64,000 bases of DNA, taken from contig JAPEHQ010000006.1 of the NCBI GenBank assembly GCA_027405735.1, forward strand, positions 248,001-312,000, read 5' to 3'. This stretch comes from Mucor racemosus. Its lineage: Eukaryota; Mucoromycota; Mucoromycetes; Mucorales; Mucoraceae. The position numbers and the translations under genes are program-made. The notes below the pieces were generated by a model. It did no database searches and was not told the origin of the DNA. It saw only the letters and a program-made list of their open reading frames with translations. Numbering within the stretch: the stretch's first letter is position 1; each line of letters opens with the position of its first letter. Shown here piece after piece: positions 56,965 to 64,000 of the stretch.

Positions 56965-58248
56965 ATGGGACAATGTTGTTCATCAAATGAAACCAATAGC
57001 GAGCAAGCTATTAATAAGTTACGTGATCAAGAGATTGATGAACAACTGAAAAGAGATAGACAAAAAATGAGCAATGAGGTCAAATTACTCTTGCTGGGTG
57101 AGATTTCTTTATAGTCATTATATGTATATTTAATTAACGTGTGTTATAGGTGCTGGTGAATCTGGTAAATCAACGCTATTAAAACAGATGAGAATTATTC
57201 ATGAAGGTGGATTCCAAAAAGATGAAAAAATATCTTATCGTGAGATTGTATTCAGCAATGTCATTGAATCAATGAAATCCATCGTAAATGCAATGCAAAA
57301 ATTTAATATTCAACTTGTATCACCAGAGGAAGAATACAAAGCAGCATTTGATCTTATAAACGGACTACCTGCACAATGGGAATGGGAATATGATTTACCA
57401 CCAGAAATCGCATTAGCTATTAAATTATTATGGGAAGACGATGGTGTCTTACAAACATATAACAAGAGAAATGAATATCAATTGCATGACTCTGCAGCCT
57501 AGTAAGTTTTCCACTTTCTCTCCTTAATTTGCTTATAAATACGTGTAAAAAATGCTCCTAATTTTAAACTTTCTTTGTTCACTAGTTATTTTGATGCCAT
57601 CGATCGTATATCTGAACCAGATTATATACCTGATGATCAAGATGTGTTGAGAGCTCGAGTAAAAACAACTGGAATCACAGAAACAAAATTCGATGTAGGA
57701 CAATTGACTTACCGAATGGTAGATGTAGGTGGACAAAGATCAGAACGTAAAAAATGGATTCATTGTTTTGAGGATGTTACAGCAATTATATTCATGGTGG
57801 CTATCTCTGAATACGATCAAGTATTATTTGAGGATGAAACTGTAAACAGAATGACCGAATCATTGACGTTATTCCAATCCATTTGTGATATGGAATGGTT
57901 TGAAAAGACTTCGATCATTCTGTTTATGAATAAAACTGATTTATTCAAGAAAAAGTTGAAATCAAGTCCATTAAAGTTGTATTTCCCCAGATACAAAGGT
58001 AATTTCCATCACCAAGTTTTCTTACACATACCAATACATTTTTAATTTTTACAACAGGCAATGATGATTATGAAACTGCGTCTCATTTCTTGATGGAGCA
58101 ATTCCAAAATTTGACAATTAAAAATTCTGATAAAAGAGTTTATACGCACTTTACTTGCGCAACAGATACCAAACAAATCAAGTTTGTCATGTCTGCAGTT
58201 AATGACATTATATTACAATCAACATTAAGGGATGTTGGATTGTTATAA
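56965..58248 (+). CDS. Heterotrimeric G protein alpha subunit
   Basis: GTP-binding switch relaying signals from seven-helix receptors at the plasma membrane. Exons 56965-57097, 57150-57501, 57586-57998 and 58058-58248 give 362 residues. N-terminal MGQCCSS carries Gly2 for myristoylation and Cys4/Cys5 for palmitoylation. Nucleotide-binding motifs are GAGESGKST (45-53), DVGGQ (208-212), NKTD (277-280) and TCAT near the end. The helical domain lies between. The last five residues are DVGLL, so the Cys at position -4 that pertussis toxin modifies in Gi-type subunits is Val. Mucorales encode many alpha subunits; which one this is needs a tree. Confidence 0.95.
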
Positions 58249-58663
58249 ATCACCTATTTATTTATATCACCTCTTTCTTTTTCATTTAATCAATGTATTT
58301 TTATACCCTATTATCAATAAAATTCGCGTATTTCACCGAGAAAATGCTGTAATTGAAAATGCATATTGCAAATATTTGTATATGCAATGTTATGAGTTAT
58401 GGTATGTTCTCTCAAATTAAAAAATATCACACTAAAACTGACATAATAAAGAGTACTATTCAGTTAAATGTTTTGAAAAATTCTAATTTTCCATTGCAAA
58501 AGAACTCTTGAAACATTGGACATTGGTACAAAAATTCCAGATTTGGGTATGTATGTGTGTGTGGCTTATATGGTAACTGCCGTAGACAGCTTTTTTTTTT
58601 CAAGAAACGTCGAAAAAAAAAACAAAAACATATCACTTTTGCCTTCATCATTTATAATCAACT
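58249..58663. other. Intergenic
   Basis: 3' end of the G-alpha gene and promoter of RPC2. No gene seen. Confidence 0.5.
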
Positions 58664-61600
58664 ATGGTCGACAAAATGGATCACGATCATGAAGAACATG
58701 AGCATGAAAAAGACTCATTTGAACCCTTAAAAGCCGAATTCTACGAAGGAAAACATTTATCTGCTCCTGTCAAAGAAATCCAGGTTAGTATTCACATATT
58801 TGCATCATTTATCATGACAATTAAACCTTTTAATTTAGGATAAATGGAAGTTGTTGCCTGCATTTTTAAAGGTCAAGGGTCTTGTCAAGCAACATATCGA
58901 TTCATTCAATTATTTCATTAATGTTGACCTTCGAAAGATTATCAAAGCCAACGAGAAAGTTACTTCAGATGTTGATCCACATTTCTATCTCAAGTAAGAT
59001 ACTGATTAGACGGAAAATACAATCAACTAACATTCTGTGTATTTAGATATACCGGTATTCGTGTTGGTAGTCCAGAACGTACTGATGCAGATGTCGCAAA
59101 TCGTAGTTATACACCACACGAATGTCGTCTTCGTGATTTAACTTATTCAGCCAATATTTTCGTCGATGTGGAATATACTCGTGGTCGTCAAATTGTAAAG
59201 AGAAAAAATGTCATGATCGGTCGTTTACCCATCATGCTGCGTTCATCTCATTGTGTCTTGACAGGCAAAAATGAAGCAGAATTAGCCCGTATGAAAGAAT
59301 GTCCTCTTGATCCAGGAGGTTATTTCGTTGTCAAGGGTACCGAAAAGGTTATTTTGGTACAAGAACAATTATCCAAAAATCGTATCATTGTCGATGTAGA
59401 TAAAAAGAACAACATTATCGCCAATGTTCAGAGTTCTACTCATGAACGTAAATCAAAGACTGCCATATTTGTAAAGCATGGCAAGATTTACTTGAAGCAC
59501 AATTCGATTGCAGAGGATATTCCCGTAGCCATCTTTTTAAAAGCATTGGGTGTTCAATCAGATAGAGAAATTGCTCAATTGGTGTGTGGTAATGATCATG
59601 ATTTAAACGATGTTTTCGCTATCAATATTGAAGAATCATCCCGTTTGCGTGTCTTTACTCAAATGCAAGCTTTGGATTTCATTGGTGCTAAAGTCAAAGT
59701 CAATCGTAAATTATCGACTGTTCGTAAAACGTTAGCTGAAGAAGCATTGGAAGTACTTGCAACTGTTATTTTGGCTCATGTGCCTGTAGAGAATTTGAAT
59801 TTCAGAGAGAAAAGTGTTTATGCTGCTGTCATGATCCGTCGTGTTTTGATTGCCATGACTGATGAAGTACAGGTAGATGATCGTGATTATGTTGGTAACA
59901 AACGTTTGGAATTAGCAGGTCAATTGCTATCACTTTTATTTGAAGATTTATTCAAGAAATTCAACTCTGATCTCAAATTGAATGCTGATAAAGTGCTCAA
60001 AAAGCCTAATCGTACACAAGAATTTGATATTTTCAATCAATTGGTGTTGCATGGTGATCATATTACTAGTGGCTTTATTCGTGCTATTTCAACTGGTAAT
60101 TGGGTATTGAAACGTTTCAAGATGGACCGTGCTGGTATTACACAAGTCTTGTCTCGTCTATCTTATATTTCTGCTTTGGGTATGATGACCCGTATTTCAT
60201 CTCAATTTGAAAAGACAAGAAAGGTTTCTGGCCCAAGAGCTTTGCAACCATCACAATGGGGTATGCTGTGTCCCTCAGATACACCAGAAGGTGAAGCATG
60301 TGGTTTGGTTAAAAATTTGGCCTTAATGACGCATATTACCACGGATCAAGAAGAAGATCCTATCCGTAAAATTGCATTTGCATTGGGTATTGAAGATGTC
60401 AATTTATTGACTGGTGCAGAACTTTATCAACCCAATACATTCATTGTTCTTATGAATGGTGTTATTTTGGGTGTTACTCGTCGTGTACAGCAATTTGTAG
60501 GCAGTTTCCGTCGTCTTCGTCGTGCTGGTCGTGTTTCTGAATTTGTTTCTGTTTTTGTTAACACTCATCAAAGAACTGTTAATCTATCTTCTGACGGTGG
60601 TCGTATTTGTAGACCTCTTATTATTGTAGAAGATGAAAAACCAAGAGTTACTCAACAGCATGTGAATGATTTGATCGCAGAGAAATTGACATTTGACGAC
60701 TTTTTGAAATTGGGTCTTGTAGAATACGTTGATGTAAATGAAGAAAGTGATTCCAACATTGCAGTTTATGAAAAGGACATTATACCACAAACCACCCATT
60801 TAGAAATTGAGCCTTTTACTATTCTTGGTGCAGTTGCGGGGCTAATTCCTTATCCTCATCACAATCAATCTCCTCGTAATACTTATCAATGTGCTATGGG
60901 TAAACAAGCTATTGGTGCCATTGGCTATAATCAATTGAATCGTATTGAAACTTTGATCTATTTGATGGTTTATCCTCAACAACCTATGGTCAAGACAAAG
61001 ACAATTGAATTGATTGGCTATGATAAATTACCTGCTGGTCAAAATGCTACTGTTGCTGTCATGAGTTATTCTGGTTATGATATTGAAGATGCTTTGGTAT
61101 TGAATAAATCTGGTTTAGATAGAGGTTTTGGTCGTTGTCAAGTTATGCGTAAATATGCCAATTTGGTTAAACGTTATCCTAATGGTACACATGATCGTTT
61201 AGCAGATCCTCCTGCTAGAGATTCTGAATTATGGAATGATAGTTTCGATGCTGTTGAAGCAGATGGTATTGCTGGTGTAGGTGAACCTCTTGAAATGGGT
61301 TCCGTATTCATCAATAAACAAACTCCTGTTAGTAGTGGCATTGATGCTGGTGTGCCTGGTGCCTCTCAAAGTGTTGCTTATAAACCTCAACCTCAACGTT
61401 ACAAATCTCCTCAAACTGGTTATATTGATAAAGTACTCTTTACTACTACAGAATCAGATCAAACATTAATCAAGGTGAATATTCGTCAAACTCGTCGTCC
61501 TGAATTGGGTGATAAGTTTTCATCTCGTCACGGACAAAAGGGTGTTTGTGGTATTATTGTTCAACAAGAAGATATGCCTTTCTCTGATCTCGGTGTATGT

Positions 61601-62288
61601 CCTGATATCATTATGAATCCTCACGGTTTCCCATCTCGTATGACAGTTGGTAAAATGATTGAATTGTTGGCTGGTAAAGCAGGTGTTTTAGATGGTTCAT
61701 TACAATATGGTACTGCATTTGGTGGTTCCAAGGTAGAAGATATGAGTCAAATTTTGATCAATCATGGTTTCAATTATTCTGGTAAAGATTATGTAACATC
61801 AGGTATTACTGGAGAACCGCTTTCTGCATATATTTTCTTTGGTCCTATTTATTATCAAAAGTTGAAGCATATGGTTATGGATAAGATGCATGCTCGAGCA
61901 AGGTAAGATCATATTTTTATTATTACTTTTATAAATGAATATTAACATAACAAAAAAAAACAGAGGTCCTCGTGCTACTTTAACTCGTCAACCTACAGAA
62001 GGTCGTTCAAGAGATGGTGGTCTTCGTCTTGGTGAAATGGAACGTGATTGTTTGATCGGTTATGGCGCCTCCATGTTATTACTTGAACGTCTTATGATTT
62101 CTTCAGATGCTTTTGAGGTTCATATTTGTGATAAATGTGGTTTAATTGGTTATTCTGGATGGTGTCAATATTGTAAGAGTTCTAAATACATGAAGACTAT
62201 GGAAATACCCTATGCTGCAAAATTGCTTTTCCAAGAATTAATGGCAATGAATATCTCTCCTAGAATGATTTTAGAAGATGCCATTTAA
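58664..62288 (+). CDS. RPC2: RNA polymerase III second-largest subunit (RPC2/POLR3B/RET1)
   Basis: Forms one side of the Pol III active centre, making tRNA, 5S and U6 RNA. Exons 58664-58783, 58839-58993, 59047-61902 and 61964-62288 give 1151 residues. The N-terminal block [20 protein letters not shown] and [13 protein letters not shown] [14 protein letters not shown] are those of Pol III rather than Pol II or I. Later blocks are [11 protein letters not shown] (hybrid and nucleotide binding), [18 protein letters not shown] and the C-terminal zinc ribbon [16 protein letters not shown]. The His/Glu-rich start [15 protein letters not shown] is specific to this protein; the second Met at codon 5 is an alternative start. 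Confidence 0.96.
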
Positions 62289-62552
62289 GATCAAAGCAGT
62301 TCTTATTTTTCATAACATATCACTTGCCCCTAAATATTGTAAATAAAAAAAAATCACATTTCTTCACTAATTAAACACATTTGCATGAATCATGACGATT
62401 TCATCTACTGTTCCCAGAAACTTGAGTCGGTATCTTCAAGTGATTTCTAACCAATCAAGCATAACCAAGCTTTTCATAATCTATAACATCTGCAAAGCAA
62501 ATTCTTATTTTCTCTTTTTCTTTCCTAGTAGTTATTTCTCTTTCTAGTAATC

Positions 62553-62950
62553 ATGTTGAAAATCATCACCTTTTTATTATTCTTATTTGTAGCCTTAATC
62601 AGCGGTAAGTTTTGTAATATAACAATGCTGCGTTTAACCGACTTATTGATTCTTTTCTCAAATATAGCTGCCAATGTAGATTATATCATGGCTTTAAAAT
62701 CGCCAGTGACAGATAAGACTTACAAAGATGCAAAGACTGATGTAGAGTCTGCTGGCGGTAAAGTTACCTACGAGTTTCGTGCAGCATTCAAAGCTGTTCT
62801 TGTATCCTTACCGTCCGAGCATGTAAGCACTTTGAGCACAAAGCCTTACGTTGAGTTTATGGAGGAAGACAAGTCAGGTTTGTGGATAAATATACAAATA
62901 TATGAATAATATATTCTAATTTTTAAAACCATATAGTCCATATTGCTTGA
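62553..62950 (+). CDS. Small proteinase inhibitor I9 domain protein with signal peptide
   Basis: Related to subtilisin propeptides and yeast proteinase B inhibitor Pbi2. Three exons, 62553-62604, 62668-62877 and 62937-62950, give 91 residues. The tiny third exon is supported by GTTTGT and ATATAG splice signals and yields the family-like ending EEDKSVHIA; reading through intron 2 instead gives an unlikely tail. A hydrophobic start, MLKIITFLLFLFVALISA, is a likely signal peptide. The I9 core has DYIMALK, GGKVTYEF, FKAVLVSLPSEHV and YVEFMEED. It lacks any protease domain, so it is a stand-alone inhibitor or chaperone of a secreted or vacuolar subtilase. Confidence 0.8.
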
Positions 62951-64000
62951 ATAGTTTATCCAAATTATTTTCTCCGTACTGTAAATATAGTGGCCCCTAT
63001 CAGATTATTATAAAATAAAAATTATGCTTGTAAAAATTGGCTACAAGAAATTATAATTGTATGTTGCAATGCATTCAAAGCATTTTTTCGTCTCGAAATA
63101 GTTTTTTATTTTACTAAAATTAACATTATTTGGCACTTATTTATCATTAGTGTCTTGTAATATTATTTTTGTCTGATGTTTTTATATTAACTGAAGCTGT
63201 AATCGATTGTAGAAGTAACAGTTGTTTTACAGAATCGTTCTTCCACTACCACGAAACAGGCGTTTTAAGTTTTAATAAAAATTTCATGACCGAATTATTG
63301 ATTCAAAGAATTTAAACAAAACCATTTACTATAATTTATATATTCAGTTGCTGATATCCGTGCTGAAATCAGATAAAAATCGTTATGTTATGCACTTTTT
63401 GCACAAGTCCGAGGGTCAAAAAACTATTTTTTGGATCAAATGCTTTATTGCTACATCTTAATAAATTTACTAGTATAAGCTGGGCTCGACAGCATTCCTA
63501 GTTTAACGATCAAATCAATAGGATGCTAAAATATTAATTCTAGATACTGTTACGGTTTTTTATATATTTTGAAATTTTCAGCCCATTTGGATCAATATTC
63601 ATTGATTACAAACATTTTTCCAGTTTCTTTATTTTTTTTAAGCAAAGAGAGATTTTAGCCTGAACACAGCGCTCGACTTCTTCAAAAGTATCTATTATAG
63701 CTAATGAAATCAAAATGTTATTAATATATTTACTGCGCATCAAGTGCAACTTCAAAATTCAATTATGAACTATTGTTTCATTTTATAAAAAGTTTCAAAG
63801 AATATCTGAAACAAACCATCATACAAAATAGTTTTAAAGAAAGAGCGTGTTTTCGTTTTCCTATTTCCACAACACAGGTAAGATAAAACTTTGTAATACT
63901 ATGCTTAAACCCTTGCAGTATTTGCCATTGTAACGGGAGCTCATTTAAATCTATATCGCTACATTTCGTGGGAACTGGTGTCTTTACTGGCTTTATTAGC
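62951..64000. other. Intergenic with repeat fragments at the right edge
   Basis: No gene recognised. Near 63465-63510 is a right half of the AGYATTGG MITE family (GTATAAGCTGGGCTCGACAG). From about 63915 to the window end the sequence resembles 20985-21070, so a further repeat-rich region may begin here. Confidence 0.45.

Noticed and set aside
58664..62288. Pol II subunit RPB2
   Set aside because: Blocks such as [20 protein letters not shown] and TPHECRLRD, the length and the C-terminal sequence fit the Pol III subunit.

Overview
The window is from an AT-rich fungal nuclear genome. Genes carry short (about 50-75 bp) GT-AG introns and encode eukaryotic proteins: RNA polymerase III subunit 2, a G-alpha subunit, Atg4, serine palmitoyltransferase LCB1 and the mitochondrial acyl carrier protein. 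The style of the genes and the abundant, mostly degenerate transposons suggest an early-diverging fungus of the Mucoromycota, probably Mucorales. That placement is inference from gene content, not from a search.

Gene-bearing parts. At 1-6443 lie the C-terminally truncated very-long-chain enoyl-CoA reductase (TSC13, minus), a DUF1206 membrane protein (plus) and LCB1 (plus). TSC13 and LCB1 both serve sphingolipid synthesis. At 28782-35237 three minus-strand genes follow each other: a type II membrane protein joining a glycosyltransferase-like domain to an alginate-lyase-like domain, an aminopeptidase P, and mitochondrial ACP. At 45378-48742 lie a broken GDSL-esterase gene and ATG4. At 54378-62950 lie an acidic protein of unknown role (minus), a cytidine/guanine-deaminase-type protein, a G-alpha subunit, RPC2 and a small I9-type proteinase inhibitor.

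Transposon island 1 (about 6.6-28 kb). A long non-coding dispersed repeat, called R1 here, occurs twice in direct orientation and both copies are broken by younger insertions. Copy 1 holds a 726-bp hAT-like element and a complete Ty3/Gypsy chromovirus (9918-16138) with LTRs that read identical, a GTGAT target duplication and one open 1692-codon gag-pol frame. Copy 2 holds a solo LTR and a tiny hAT-like MITE. Next to both copies are decayed pieces of a dynein intermediate chain WD40 gene. Further right are two more solo LTRs with clean 5-bp duplications, a tRNA-like Pol III unit, a complete but dead Tc1/mariner element (21909-23553), and a frameshifted gene of unknown family.

Island 2 (36229-44318). 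Two arms of about 4.0 kb form an almost perfect inverted repeat around a 73-nt spacer. The arms contain R1 copies ending in CACTACGGCC / GGCCGTAGTG, each preceded by a field of TGTGC/GCACA motifs, and a 148-bp CACTA-type MITE with a CTT duplication. This palindrome is the most unusual structure in the window. It is either a real recent inverted duplication or an assembly fold-back, and a few base differences between the arms argue against a trivial fold-back.

Exon coordinates were derived by hand from reading frames, splice signals and known family sequence. All family names rest on recognition of motifs, not on a database search.
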